From Bacillus sp. B-jedd (GTDB taxonomy: Bacteria > Bacillota > Bacilli > Bacillales > Cytobacillaceae): a stretch of 64,000 nt of DNA. The notes below the pieces were generated by a model. It searched no databases, had not been told where the DNA came from, and saw nothing but the letters and a program-made list of their open reading frames with translations. The stretch lies in contig NZ_CCXR01000001.1 of assembly GCF_000821085.1 (NCBI RefSeq), positions 2,625,001 to 2,689,000 on the forward strand, given 5' to 3'. Made by a program: the position numbers and the translations under genes. How positions within the stretch are numbered: the stretch's first letter is position 1; the number at the start of each line of letters is the position of its first letter. Shown here piece after piece: positions 56,029 through 64,000 of the stretch.

Positions 56029-56327
56029 TTAGATCCCCCGGTTTCTTCGTTTATATAGACAACCTGGTCTATTTTTCCTTCCAGTAATATTTCTTCCGGC
56101 AAAATCGTCTTAATGACAAAGGCCTTGCCTTTTATCAAAAGCTGCCCCTTTTTCAGCAGCAGTCTAAGTTCCCGGTCTGTAAAGGTCAACAGCCCTCTAT
56201 GATTTTCTATATAGATATGGATTTGTCCAATCATCGTAATTCTTGGTAAATCCATCGTGACATCTTGAGGAAGATCCATTTTTATCGATATCCATTTTCG
56301 GAGTGAATGGCCCCATTTCTTCGCCAT
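56025..56327 (-). CDS. yqfC: Sporulation protein YqfC
   Basis: 100 residues, YabP/YqfC family, no membrane helix. Core DLPRITMIGQIHIYIENHRGLLTF ... GKAFVIKTILPEEILLEGKI is typical. In B. subtilis it is SigE-controlled and paired with yqfD. The only ribosome-binding candidate (AAAGGGGG) lies 11 bases before the ATG and forms the 3-prime arm of a perfect hairpin whose T run reaches the start codon. Confidence 0.92.
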   Translation of the reverse strand: MAKKWGHSLRKWISIKMDLPQDVTMDLPRITMIGQIHIYIENHRGLLTFTDRELRLLLKKGQLLIKGKAFVIKTILPEEILLEGKIDQVVYINEETGGSK

Positions 56328-56334
56328 AAAAAAA

Positions 56335-56378
56335 AGAACCCCCTTTCACATCATATTTATGAAATGAAAGGGGGTTCT
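56335..56378 (-). terminator. 14-bp perfect hairpin covering the yqfC ribosome-binding site
   Basis: AGAACCCCCTTTCA, a 16-base loop and the exact complement, then seven T directly before the yqfC ATG. It looks like an intrinsic terminator after yqfB, but it also buries GGGGG of the yqfC ribosome-binding site. Confidence 0.85.
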
Positions 56379-56415
56379 AGCACCTATTTTTCGTACCATC
56401 CAGCAGGCATTGAAG

Positions 56416-56868
56416 CTACCGTTTGTAATAAGGTTTCTTTGCGCGCGGAGGACCAAGTATTTCGGCCCAGACAATCGCATCGGCAAGATTCTTTTCTGTA
56501 ACAGGTTCGATGGCTGGCATTTCCTCGTTAGCATGTGTCTGCTCCTGCCTTATGGAACCCCTGACACTGCCAGGGTTTTTGGCCCGTTCCATCATCGCAG
56601 GGGGAGTTTCTCCCCTTGCTGCGGGCTTCACAGCCTGTTTTATTTTTTCTTTAGGATGGAGCGGCTTATGGTTCCTTACAGGCGGCGCAGTTTCATGGCC
56701 CGGCTGTTCCTGCCGGGTTATTTCCCGGTATGTTTCTTCTAATTCCTTTTTCAGGTCTGGAAGGGTCCGCCGCTTATTCTCTGTACTCCCTTTTGATTTT
56801 GCGAAAAGGGAAGAAATAAAGGCAATGACAATAAATAAAAGAATCGGATTTTCAAATATTCTTTCCAA
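56416..56868 (-). CDS. yqfB: YqfB-like membrane-anchored protein
   Basis: 150 residues. Residues ~8-22 (PILLFIVIAFISSLF) form one membrane helix; the rest is polar, rich in Lys, Arg, Glu and Pro, and probably disordered until a short conserved-looking tail (NLADAIVWAEILGPPRAKKPY). By position between floA and yqfC it corresponds to B. subtilis YqfB; sequence support is modest. The start is a TTG at 56868 with a perfect AAGGAGG at 6 bases; a TTG at 56892 lacks one. The function is unknown, possibly linked to the flotillin-NfeD operon. Confidence 0.7.
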   Translation of the reverse strand: MERIFENPILLFIVIAFISSLFAKSKGSTENKRRTLPDLKKELEETYREITRQEQPGHETAPPVRNHKPLHPKEKIKQAVKPAARGETPPAMMERAKNPGSVRGSIRQEQTHANEEMPAIEPVTEKNLADAIVWAEILGPPRAKKPYYKR

Positions 56869-56908
56869 AATGCGCCTCCTTCCCTGCCGCAATGGCAGTT
56901 ATGGCTGC

Positions 56909-57901
56909 TTACTGGCCATCTTTCTTTTTATCCTTGCCCATTTTACCGATTGAATCTCTCATATCGGTATCAGCAGAGATATTACGGAAATTCATATAAT
57001 CCATGACTCCAAAGTTGCCAGTCTTCAGCGCGTCTGCCATTGCTAACGGAACTTCAGCTTCCGCCTCGACAACACGTGCCCGCATCTCTTCTACCCTTGC
57101 GCGCATCTCTTGTTCGCTGGCGACAGCCATCGCACGGCGCTCTTCCGCTTTTGCCTGGGCGATTTTCTTATCCGCTTCAGCCTGCTCGGTTTGCAGCTCC
57201 GCACCGATATTCTTGCCGATATCAACGTCGGCAATGTCAATCGAGAGGATTTCAAACGCTGTTCCGGCATCAAGTCCTTTCGCCAGGACTGTTTGGGAAA
57301 TCAGATCAGGATTTTCAAGTACTTTACTATGGTTTTCCGAAGAACCAATTGTTGATACGACCCCTTCACCGACCCTGGCCACAACTGTTTCTTCCCCGGC
57401 TCCCCCGACTAGGCGGTCGATATTTGCCCTTACCGTAATTCTGGCCTTGGCTTTTACCTCAATACCGTTCATCGCGACACCCGCGATGAATGGTGTTTCA
57501 ATTACTTTCGGGTTAACACTCATTTGCACTGCTTCAAGCACGTCCCGCCCCGCAAGGTCGATGGCCGCGCTCCTTTCAAAGGAAAGTTCGATATTGGCTC
57601 TGTGGGCTGCAATCAGGGCATTTACCACCCTGTCAACATTTCCCCCCGCCAAATAATGGCTTTCAAGCTGGTTTGTTGTTACGTTAAGGCCAGCTTTATG
57701 GGCTTTAATAAGCGGATTGATCACTCTGTGCGGCGTTACTCGGCGAAGCCTCATACCAATCAGGGTGAAAATGCTGACCCTTACCCCCGCAGCCAGTGCT
57801 GAAATCCACAGCATCACCGGCACAAAGGATAATAAAATGGCAAATAAAATGATTGCTACAGCTACAATGGCAAATAAAAAAATCGTTTCACTCGTTAACA
57901 T
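56909..57901 (-). CDS. floA: Flotillin-like protein FloA
   Basis: 330 residues. One or two N-terminal hydrophobic segments (5-40) anchor an SPFH domain ([34 protein letters not shown]) and a coiled coil rich in Ala and Glu ([36 protein letters not shown]). FloA organises functional membrane microdomains and affects membrane fluidity. It is encoded 12 bases after the NfeD gene, the usual NfeD-flotillin pairing, and is followed by yqfB. Confidence 0.95.
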   Translation of the reverse strand: MLTSETIFLFAIVAVAIILFAILLSFVPVMLWISALAAGVRVSIFTLIGMRLRRVTPHRVINPLIKAHKAGLNVTTNQLESHYLAGGNVDRVVNALIAAHRANIELSFERSAAIDLAGRDVLEAVQMSVNPKVIETPFIAGVAMNGIEVKAKARITVRANIDRLVGGAGEETVVARVGEGVVSTIGSSENHSKVLENPDLISQTVLAKGLDAGTAFEILSIDIADVDIGKNIGAELQTEQAEADKKIAQAKAEERRAMAVASEQEMRARVEEMRARVVEAEAEVPLAMADALKTGNFGVMDYMNFRNISADTDMRDSIGKMGKDKKKDGQ

Positions 57902-57913
57902 TCCATAACCTCC

Positions 57914-58552
57914 TTAGTTCTTTATCTCTCTTACGACTATCCTGGGTCCCTCGACTTCGATGACCTTCACTCTGGCATCCTGCCTGATAAAAGCCCCTTC
58001 TGTCACAACGTCAATGCGTTCGCTGTTGAAAATGGCGGTTCCAGATGGCCTCAGAACAGTTAGGGCAACACCTTCCCGCCCCAAAAGATCCGTCCTGTTG
58101 ACATTGGAAACATAGCCATCTTCCTTGCGGGCCTCATCATACAATACCATAGAATTGAAAATAGTCATCTTTTTATGGAAAACCTTTATGAGCAGGATAA
58201 AAAATACAATTGAGAAAAAAATAGAAATTAATAAGGAGACACCCATTTGAAAAGTACTTCCACCTGCCAGAAAAAGACTTCCAATCAACGCGGCTACCCC
58301 CAGTGTTCCTGCAACAGCTCCAGGCAAAAAGAATTCCAGGAAAATTAGGACAATTCCGCCGATAAAAAGTGCCAGTGTCCCGAATCCTGCTTGGCCTGCG
58401 ATGTAGTGGCCGTAAAAAAATATGAGCAGCGCGCTAAGCCCGACCAGTCCAGAAAGCCCTATCCGCGGTGAAAAAAGCTCCAGCACCATCGCCATGCCGG
58501 CTATTGTCAATAATACTGTTACCACTATGGGATCTGTAATAATTTCCGCCAT
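57914..58552 (-). CDS. Short NfeD family protein (YqeZ region)
   Basis: 212 residues. Four membrane helices (~10-30, 35-55, 60-78, 83-120) and a C-terminal OB-fold NfeD domain (LLGREGVALTVLRPSGTAIFNSERIDVVTEGAFI). B. subtilis YqeZ at this locus is about twice as long, with an N-terminal ClpP-like protease domain. Here that domain is missing and only ~120 bases separate the gene from yqeY, so it is not hidden upstream. NfeD proteins work with flotillins; this short form lacks proteolytic activity. The ATG follows GGGGGGA. Confidence 0.9.
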   Translation of the reverse strand: MAEIITDPIVVTVLLTIAGMAMVLELFSPRIGLSGLVGLSALLIFFYGHYIAGQAGFGTLALFIGGIVLIFLEFFLPGAVAGTLGVAALIGSLFLAGGSTFQMGVSLLISIFFSIVFFILLIKVFHKKMTIFNSMVLYDEARKEDGYVSNVNRTDLLGREGVALTVLRPSGTAIFNSERIDVVTEGAFIRQDARVKVIEVEGPRIVVREIKN

Positions 58553-58634
58553 CTAAATCCCCCCTCTATATCTCCTTGCCTTATTATGTACGCATCAGCA
58601 TCTATAAAGTTTCATTTTTAGAAGTAAAATAAAA

Positions 58635-58654
58635 CCGCAGGCTTTCGCCTGCGG
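58635..58654 (-). terminator. Terminator after yqeY
   Basis: CCGCAGGC-GAAA-GCCTGCGG on the minus strand: 8-bp perfect stem with a GNRA tetraloop, followed by TTTTATTTT. Confidence 0.9.
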
Positions 58655-58672
58655 CCATTGATGTCAGTTGAA

Positions 58673-59116
58673 TTATGAAAGGTGTTGTTGCACAAGTTTA
58701 TTCACAAGAGATCCGTCTGCCTTGCCTTTTACTTTTGGCATAATGGCAGCCATCACTTTTCCCATTTCAGCTTTAGAACTTGCACCGGTTTCAGTAATTG
58801 TTTCCTTTACAATGCCTTCAAGCTCTTCTTCAGAAAGCTGCTGAGGCATATAAATTTCAACTATTGCTATTTCCTGATGCAACTTTTCCACAAGATCTTG
58901 GCGACCTGCTTTATCAAATTCATGAAGGGAGTCTTTCCGTTGTTTCATTTCGCGAGAAAGGACAGTAAGTTCTTCTTCCCCGGTGAGTTCTTTCCCATGC
59001 TTAATGGCTTCATTCTGCAGGGAAGCTTTAATCATCCGGATAACAGTCAACTTGTCTTTGTCTTTGCTTTTCATCGCTAGTTTCATGTCATTATTCAAAC
59101 GCTCGAGTAGACTCAA
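58673..59116 (-). CDS. yqeY: GatB/YqeY domain protein
   Basis: 147 residues, YqeY family, related to the tail domain of GatB; might bind tRNA, but the function is unproven. Typical segments are [37 protein letters not shown] and [18 protein letters not shown]. It follows rpsU by 17 bases, a pairing conserved in Bacillaceae, and ends at a strong terminator. Confidence 0.93.
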   Translation of the reverse strand: MSLLERLNNDMKLAMKSKDKDKLTVIRMIKASLQNEAIKHGKELTGEEELTVLSREMKQRKDSLHEFDKAGRQDLVEKLHQEIAIVEIYMPQQLSEEELEGIVKETITETGASSKAEMGKVMAAIMPKVKGKADGSLVNKLVQQHLS

Positions 59117-59133
59117 AATGATCCGACCCTCTC

Positions 59134-59307
59134 TTAGAACTTGCGTTTTCTAGCTGCTTCAGACTTCTTCTTACGCTTTACACTAGGCTTTTCGTAGAAT
59201 TCGCGCTTTCTAGCTTCTTGGATAGTACCTGATTTAGATACAGTACGTTTAAAGCGTCGAAGAGCATCTTCAAGCGATTCGTTTTTACGAACGACGGTTT
59301 TAGACAT
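59134..59307 (-). CDS. rpsU: Ribosomal protein S21 (bS21)
   Basis: 57 residues, highly basic. Starts [21 protein letters not shown] and ends with [14 protein letters not shown], typical of bS21, which sits near the 3-prime end of 16S rRNA and helps initiation. The ATG at 59307 has a very strong GGAGGGAGGG; the frame extends 10 codons upstream without homology. Cotranscribed with yqeY. Confidence 0.96.
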   Translation of the reverse strand: MSKTVVRKNESLEDALRRFKRTVSKSGTIQEARKREFYEKPSVKRKKKSEAARKRKF

Positions 59308-59528
59308 TCTCTTTCCCTCCCTCCGAACACAACACACTCACATCAAACACATGGAAGTCCATGTACTTTGCCATTATAATACAACCTTTACATGAGGTCA
59401 ACTGAATTTAAGCATGACTTGTGTATCGGACTCAATCTTATTTTCACCCAAATGCGAAATTTTAGCCACAAAAGGGAAAATCCTATCATTCTTCCAGTGG
59501 ACAGGCAATAGAATGGTAACGGGAGAGG

Positions 59529-60461
59529 ATGCGCTTGAAATATATTATTTTATTTAGTTTATGTATTGGATTATTTATCCTGGGGATGACAGTCATCAGG
59601 ATCGGGATGTTTAATATTTCCGGGGACAGGCTTAAAGTACTCCTGAAAAAACTGACTAGCAGTCCGGCAAAAGGAATGGTTACAGGCACCTTGGTCACGG
59701 CTGTATTGCAAAGCAGTTCAACAGTAATGGTATTGGCGATTGGTTTGATTTCCGCAAGAGTCCTGACCTTTCCACAATCTATTGGGATTATCCTCGGTAC
59801 CAATATCGGAACAACTTTTAAAACGGAGCTGATCACTTTTGATCTTGGCAGGATACTGATCCCGATAGCTATTATAGGCGTCTTATTTACTTTCGCAAAG
59901 AATGCGGCTTGGAGAAGCCTTGGGATGGTTTTTCTGGGAATAGCCTCGGTTTTCACTGCTATGAAGGGATTTGAGGCACTGGCGGTCCCCCTTACTTCGG
60001 TTGACTCGGTTTCTCGGCTGTTAATGTCTTTAAACGAGCATGTACTGATGGGTATTGCTGCTGGCGCATGCATGACTGCCATCATTCAATCAAGTACAGC
60101 AATGACCGGTATAGCCATGGGATTCCTTACTTCAGGTGTTCTCGGACTCGAAGCAGGAATCGCGGTCATGCTTGGGGCAAATATCGGAACTTGCATCACC
60201 GCACTGATTGCGTCAATAGGCGGAGGAGAAGAAGCGAAGCTGGCGGCCTTCGCACATGTATGGCTGAATGTTATTGGTGTATTGTTGTTCATCCCACTCA
60301 TTCCTGTTCTCGGGGGCCTGGGACCGAATCTGGCTAAATCCCCCGATGTCCAGCTGGCGCACATCAGTGTCATTTTCAACGTGCTAACGTCTTTAATGGC
60401 TCTCCCGTTTGCTGAGAGGTTTGGTAGGATGATTATGTATCTGCATGCCCGCAAAGTATAA
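59529..60461 (+). CDS. yqeW: Na/Pi cotransporter family protein (YqeW)
   Basis: 310 residues, about eight membrane helices. Two inverted-repeat signatures of the NptA/SLC34-like fold are visible: VLQSSSTVMVLAIGLI ... GTNIGTT and IIQSSTAMTGIAMGFL ... GANIGTCITALIA, each with the QSS motif. Probably sodium-dependent phosphate uptake or efflux, not tested. The shorter PhoU-less form. Start at ATG 59529, or TTG 59535, which is better spaced from GGGAGAGG. Convergent with mtaB. Confidence 0.9.
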   Translation: MRLKYIILFSLCIGLFILGMTVIRIGMFNISGDRLKVLLKKLTSSPAKGMVTGTLVTAVLQSSSTVMVLAIGLISARVLTFPQSIGIILGTNIGTTFKTELITFDLGRILIPIAIIGVLFTFAKNAAWRSLGMVFLGIASVFTAMKGFEALAVPLTSVDSVSRLLMSLNEHVLMGIAAGACMTAIIQSSTAMTGIAMGFLTSGVLGLEAGIAVMLGANIGTCITALIASIGGGEEAKLAAFAHVWLNVIGVLLFIPLIPVLGGLGPNLAKSPDVQLAHISVIFNVLTSLMALPFAERFGRMIMYLHARKV

Positions 60462-60501
60462 AAGCCTTCCAAAAGGACTGAACGGAAAATGGGAGCTACG
60501 A

Positions 60502-60532
60502 TAAAAAAACTGCCCGGCGCTTTGCCGGGCAG
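60502..60532 (-). terminator. Terminator after mtaB
   Basis: CTGCCCGGC-AAAGC-GCCGGGCAG with seven T on the minus strand; it faces yqeW, which may use the same hairpin. Confidence 0.88.
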
Positions 60533-60550
60533 CTGCATTCTCAGTTGTTT

Positions 60551-61906
60551 TTACAAGATTGCTTCTATGAGCGCCTCTTCTTCATCTTCCAACACACGGA
60601 CAAATTGTCCTTCATTGTAAGGATAGCCAGCTTTGGCGATTTTCACTTTAACAATTTTGCCAACCATATCTTCACTCGCAGGGAAAACAACCTTCAGATA
60701 GTTATCAGTGTAACCGACATATAACCCTTTATTTTCCCCTTCCTTGAACTCCTCTTCAGGAATCACTTCAAGGACTTCCCCTTCAAAACGGGAAGCATAT
60801 TCCTTCGCCAACTGATCGGAAAGTGCGATAAGCCTGTGGACGCGCTCATTTTTCACTTCCTCATCAACCTGGTCCTCCATCCTTGCAGCCGGTGTCCCGG
60901 TCCGCTTGGAATATGGGAATACATGAAGCTCGGAAAATTTATGCGCTTTGATGAAGTTATAGGTTTCCATGAACTCTTCTTCTGTTTCACCTGGAAAACC
61001 TACAATCACATCGGAAGTGACTGCAAGGCCTGGAAGCACCTCTTTCAGCCGATCAAGACGCTCGCCGAAAAATTCCATCGTATACTTCCTGCGCATTCTT
61101 TTCAGAACAGTATCCGATCCGGATTGAAGCGGAATATGAAGATGGCGGACAACCAACTTCGAGTCATTGATCACCTGAATGACTTCATCTGTAATCTGGC
61201 TCGCTTCAATCGAAGAGATCCGCAAGCGTTTCAAGCCTTTTACTTCGGCCTCTAAATCACGAAGAAGGGCGGCTAGGTTGTAATCTTTCATATCCTCACC
61301 GTATCCGCCGGTATGGATGCCGGTCAAAACGATTTCCTTGTAACCCGCGTCAACAAGCTGCTGGGCCTGGCGGATTACTTCCTTTGGATCCCGGGATCTC
61401 ATCAAGCCCCGTGCCCAAGGAATGATACAAAAAGTACAGAAGTTATTGCAGCCTTCCTGTATTTTTAGCGATGCCCTTGTCCTATCGGTAAATGCAGGCA
61501 CATCAAGTTCCTCATAAACCCGGTTCTTCATAATATTGCAGACACCATTGATAGGCTGGCGCTCCTGCTTGTATTGCCCGATATATTCAAGCATTTTCAC
61601 GCGGTCCTGTGTCCCCACAACGATATCCACGCCGGGAATCGCGAGGATTTCCGCGGGAGAGGTCTGGGCATAACAGCCTGTAACACAAATGACAGCGTCA
61701 GGATTCTTTCTGATCGCCCTGCGGATGACCTGACGGCTTTTCTTATCTCCGGTATTCGTGACTGTGCATGTATTGATTATATAAACATCCGAAGCAGATT
61801 CAAATTCGACCCGCTCATAGCCTTCCTGTTTAAACAATTGCCAGATTGCTTCTGTTTCATAGTGGTTCACCTTGCATCCAAGAGTATGAAACGCGACTGT
61901 AGGCAT
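60551..61906 (-). CDS. mtaB: tRNA (N6-threonylcarbamoyladenosine-37) methylthiotransferase
   Basis: 451 residues; converts t6A37 to ms2t6A37 in tRNAs reading ANN codons. The N-terminal UPF0004 cluster uses Cys11 (LGCKVNHYE), NTCTVTN and VTGCYAQ; the radical SAM cluster is CNNFCTFC; a TRAM domain lies at the C-terminus (~375-440). The start follows the rsmE stop by 6 bases. Matches B. subtilis YqeV. Confidence 0.95.
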   Translation of the reverse strand: MPTVAFHTLGCKVNHYETEAIWQLFKQEGYERVEFESASDVYIINTCTVTNTGDKKSRQVIRRAIRKNPDAVICVTGCYAQTSPAEILAIPGVDIVVGTQDRVKMLEYIGQYKQERQPINGVCNIMKNRVYEELDVPAFTDRTRASLKIQEGCNNFCTFCIIPWARGLMRSRDPKEVIRQAQQLVDAGYKEIVLTGIHTGGYGEDMKDYNLAALLRDLEAEVKGLKRLRISSIEASQITDEVIQVINDSKLVVRHLHIPLQSGSDTVLKRMRRKYTMEFFGERLDRLKEVLPGLAVTSDVIVGFPGETEEEFMETYNFIKAHKFSELHVFPYSKRTGTPAARMEDQVDEEVKNERVHRLIALSDQLAKEYASRFEGEVLEVIPEEEFKEGENKGLYVGYTDNYLKVVFPASEDMVGKIVKVKIAKAGYPYNEGQFVRVLEDEEEALIEAIL

Positions 61907-61912
61907 GTAAAC

Positions 61913-62659
61913 TCACCTCATAAGTTCTAATTGGTAGGAGATCGCCGCCAGCGCATAAAGCGGGGCGGTTTCTGCCCTTAATATCCTCGGGCCGAGCCCG
62001 CAAAGCTTAAAATCATTCTCTTTCAATAGCATGACTTCCTTTTCGGAAAGTCCTCCTTCAGGCCCAAATACAATGAACAACGAATCGTCTGTTTTTATTT
62101 GGCTGAGTGTTTCGCGAAAAACAGAAGTTTCTCCGGACCTGCTTTCCTCTTCATAGGCAACAAGCTTGAATTGATAGGCATCGCTGGCCTTCAAAAGGGA
62201 CTGGAAATCCATTGGCACTGTCACCTCCGGCACATGATTCCGATGGGACTGCTCGGCAGCCTCCTTCGCAATTTTTTGCCAGCGCTCCACTTTTTTGCCT
62301 GACTTCTTTTCATCGAGCTTAACCACAGATCGGGCTGCGGTAAAGGGAACGAAGCGATGGGCTCCCATTTCCGTTCCTTTTTGGATAATCCATTCGAGCT
62401 TGTCCCCTTTTGGGAGACCGCATGCGATGGCAACATGGACCGGCAATTCAGCAGTTTCATCATTCCATTTTACTATATCGGCCATAACAGCTTCATCGGT
62501 AATTTCTGCAATTTTGCAAAGAGCGCTCCTGCCGGCCGGATCAACACAAATAATCTCCTCATCCGGAGTCATTCTCATAACCTTTACGATATGATGACGG
62601 TCCTCACCTTCAAGAATGAAGCGCCCCTGTTCCTGTTTATTGACAAAATAGCGCTGCAC
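61913..62659 (-). CDS. rsmE: 16S rRNA (uracil(1498)-N(3))-methyltransferase RsmE
   Basis: 248 residues, SPOUT fold with a C-terminal knot (FIVFGPEGGLSEKE and CGLGPRILRAETAPLYALAAI). Methylates U1498 in helix 44 of 16S rRNA. The GTG at 62659 gives the family start MQRYFVNKQ and has AAAGGGG at 8 bases; a GTG at 62668 overlaps that site. Coupled to mtaB. A terminator separates it from prmA. Confidence 0.94.
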   Translation of the reverse strand: MQRYFVNKQEQGRFILEGEDRHHIVKVMRMTPDEEIICVDPAGRSALCKIAEITDEAVMADIVKWNDETAELPVHVAIACGLPKGDKLEWIIQKGTEMGAHRFVPFTAARSVVKLDEKKSGKKVERWQKIAKEAAEQSHRNHVPEVTVPMDFQSLLKASDAYQFKLVAYEEESRSGETSVFRETLSQIKTDDSLFIVFGPEGGLSEKEVMLLKENDFKLCGLGPRILRAETAPLYALAAISYQLELMR

Positions 62660-62737
62660 CTTCAGCACCCCTTTGCAAGCAATATTTCTATTTTACTAAA
62701 AGTTGCGCCTAAAGTCACTAAAATGAATATACAAAAT

Positions 62738-62768
62738 GAAAAGGCATCCGCGAGTCTTAACGGATGCC
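62738..62768 (-). terminator. Terminator between prmA and rsmE
   Basis: GGCATCCG and CGGATGCC form a perfect 8-bp stem with a TTTTC tail on the minus strand, so rsmE-mtaB may have its own promoter. Confidence 0.78.
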
Positions 62769-62781
62769 GAATTCACATTTT

Positions 62782-63723
62782 CTAGTTTCGTTGGGCAATG
62801 ATCGCAACCCAGTCTTCCATCAACATGGTTTCTTTGATAGTAAATCCATCATTTATAAGGGCATCCATGACCAAGTCCTTTTTTGCCTGAATAATGCCTG
62901 ATGTGATGAAAATGCCGCCCGGTTTGAGTACACGGTTTGCATCCTCAGTAAACCTGACAATCACCTCGGCCAGGATATTGGCGACAATTACATCTGCCGA
63001 TTGCCCTTCTATTCCGTCAAGAAGGTTGTTCTGGGCAACTACGGCCCTGTCCTGGACTTTGTTCAGTTTGATATTCAGCTTAGCTGCTTTAACGGCTACA
63101 TCATCCAAGTCATATGCTTTTATGGAGGCAGCACCGAGCAAGGCCGCTGCGATGCTCAGCACCCCTGACCCGGTTCCCACATCAATTACTTTATCCCCGC
63201 TCTTAACCGTGCGTTCCAGCGCCTGTATGCACAGGACGGTTGTCGGGTGGGTGCCAGTCCCGAAAGCCATGCCGGGATCAAGTTCAATAATCAATTCATC
63301 ACTATTGACTGGTGTATACTCTTCCCATGTCGGCACGACTGTGAACCGCTCGGATATTTTTACTGGGTTATAATACTTTTTCCAGGCTGTTGCCCATTCC
63401 TCTTCGTTAACCTCGGAGATGGTTACTTTATTCAACCCGATGTCAATATCGTGGATAATCAAATTATTGATGGATTCCTTAATTGCTTCTACCGTTTCCC
63501 CAAGGAAGCTGTTGACGGGCAGATAAGCCTTCACAATAACTCCCTCTTCCGGATAATCATTTGGATCAAGCTGGTATATCTCCCCGAATTGATCCTCACG
63601 TTCTTTAATCAATTCGAATGGGTCTTCGATGACCACTCCGCTAGCTCCAGCCTCATGAAGGATATGGGAAATTGGTTCAACTGCCTCATTTGTTGTATGG
63701 ATGCTGATTTCAGACCATTTCAT
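62782..63723 (-). CDS. prmA: Ribosomal protein L11 methyltransferase
   Basis: 313 residues; trimethylates uL11. N-terminal substrate-recognition domain (1-60), then a class I SAM methyltransferase core with [20 protein letters not shown] as motif I and [15 protein letters not shown], the diagnostic PrmA segment. NILAEVI is motif IV. It follows dnaJ by 16 bases, the conserved dnaJ-prmA order. Confidence 0.95.
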   Translation of the reverse strand: MKWSEISIHTTNEAVEPISHILHEAGASGVVIEDPFELIKEREDQFGEIYQLDPNDYPEEGVIVKAYLPVNSFLGETVEAIKESINNLIIHDIDIGLNKVTISEVNEEEWATAWKKYYNPVKISERFTVVPTWEEYTPVNSDELIIELDPGMAFGTGTHPTTVLCIQALERTVKSGDKVIDVGTGSGVLSIAAALLGAASIKAYDLDDVAVKAAKLNIKLNKVQDRAVVAQNNLLDGIEGQSADVIVANILAEVIVRFTEDANRVLKPGGIFITSGIIQAKKDLVMDALINDGFTIKETMLMEDWVAIIAQRN

Positions 63724-63739
63724 TGCGATTGCCCCATTC

Positions 63740-64000
63740 TCAGTCGCCCTTGAAGGCGCGTTTTACTTTTGAAAAAAAGCTTTCTTCATGTTCTCCAAGC
63801 GGTGCATTCCCGCTGATTTCCGCGAACTCGCGCAGCAGCTGCTTTTGCTTATCCGATAATTTCGTTGGTGTGATAATACGGACGATCACATGCTGATCGC
63901 CGGTTCCATAACCACGGACGTTCGGGATGCCTTTCCCGCGAAGGCGGAACTTTGTCCCTGACTGGGTCCCGGATGGAACTTTTAATTTCACCTTTCCATG
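63740..64000 (-). CDS. dnaJ: Chaperone DnaJ, C-terminal part
   Basis: Only the last ~87 codons lie in the window; the 5-prime part continues past the right edge. The visible sequence contains the end of the second substrate-binding domain ([41 protein letters not shown]) and the C-terminal tail. DnaJ stimulates DnaK ATPase and binds unfolded proteins. Its position before prmA fits the hrcA-grpE-dnaK-dnaJ cluster expected to the right. Confidence 0.95.
   Translation of the reverse strand, partial: HGKVKLKVPSGTQSGTKFRLRGKGIPNVRGYGTGDQHVIVRIITPTKLSDKQKQLLREFAEISGNAPLGEHEESFFSKVKRAFKGD

Noticed and set aside
59486..60085. 199-residue minus-strand frame opposite yqeW
   Set aside because: An antisense shadow of the QSS-containing transporter; low-complexity Ile/Pro composition and no ribosome-binding site.

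Overview
The window is a chromosomal segment of an endospore-forming member of the Bacillaceae. Almost every gene has a recognisable Bacillus subtilis counterpart in the same relative order, running in reverse from the comG competence operon (left edge) to dnaJ (right edge). Sporulation genes (yqfC, yqfD), a Bacillus-type SigA/DnaG block, ComG pseudopilins and Zur/CcpN/PpsR regulators all fit this placement. Several local differences show it is not B. subtilis itself: a single-chain glycyl-tRNA synthetase, an Fnr-like regulator beside sodA, ldh inside the gluP-yqgN cluster, an acyl-CoA dehydrogenase beside sigA, a short NfeD, no cdd, and znuCB joined to zur. I saw no tRNA, rRNA, CRISPR array, prophage or transposase gene.

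Layout. 0-2.8 kb: comGA-GB-GC-GD (minus), with a long leader that may encode a small peptide. 2.9-11.9 kb: a Cys-rich HTH regulator, YqgY, a MidA-like methyltransferase, YqgX, YqgW, a lipoprotein, the YqgT peptidase, and the glcK-yqgQ-gluP group. 11.9-15.2 kb: ldh, a DUF92 protein, 5-formyl-THF cyclo-ligase, L33 and one unknown protein. 15.4-19.95 kb: pstSCAB-phoU behind four phased Pho boxes. 20-24.6 kb: a repeat element, a class B PBP, an MFS transporter and sodA. 24.9-28.8 kb: the Fnr-like regulator, YqgC, YqgB, YqfZ and ispG. 28.8-33.0 kb: YqfX, a second repeat copy, YqfW, zur-znuBC and YqfT. 33-39.7 kb: nfo, cshB, yqfQ, ispH, a Nif3-like gene, trmK and cccA. 39.9-44.9 kb: an acyl-CoA dehydrogenase, sigA, dnaG and yqxD. 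45-49.2 kb: ppsR, ccpN, a T-box-controlled glyS, recO and yqzL. 49.3-56.9 kb: era, dgkA, ybeY, pgpH, phoH, yqfD, yqfC and yqfB. 56.9-64 kb: floA-nfeD, yqeY-rpsU, a Na/Pi cotransporter-like protein, mtaB-rsmE, prmA and the 3-prime end of dnaJ.

How it works together. This is mostly a housekeeping region. It combines replication and transcription initiation (dnaG, sigA), translation and ribosome or tRNA maturation (glyS, ybeY, era, rpsU, rpmG, rsmE, prmA, trmK, mtaB), isoprenoid synthesis (ispG, ispH), DNA repair (nfo, recO), phosphate and zinc uptake with their regulators, and membrane or cyclic-di-AMP functions (pgpH, floA, dgkA). Many genes are coupled by 4-base ATGA overlaps, and most transcription units end in clear intrinsic terminators.

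Most notable non-coding signals: two copies of a ~293-bp repeat with terminal inverted repeats, one carrying a 191-bp structured insertion; a glycine T-box; a four-repeat PhoP-binding array; a perfect hairpin between pstS and pstC; a perfect terminator-like hairpin that hides the only visible ribosome-binding site of yqfC; and two genes (yqxD, comGA) whose best start looks like ATT. I did not find an obviously new multi-gene system.
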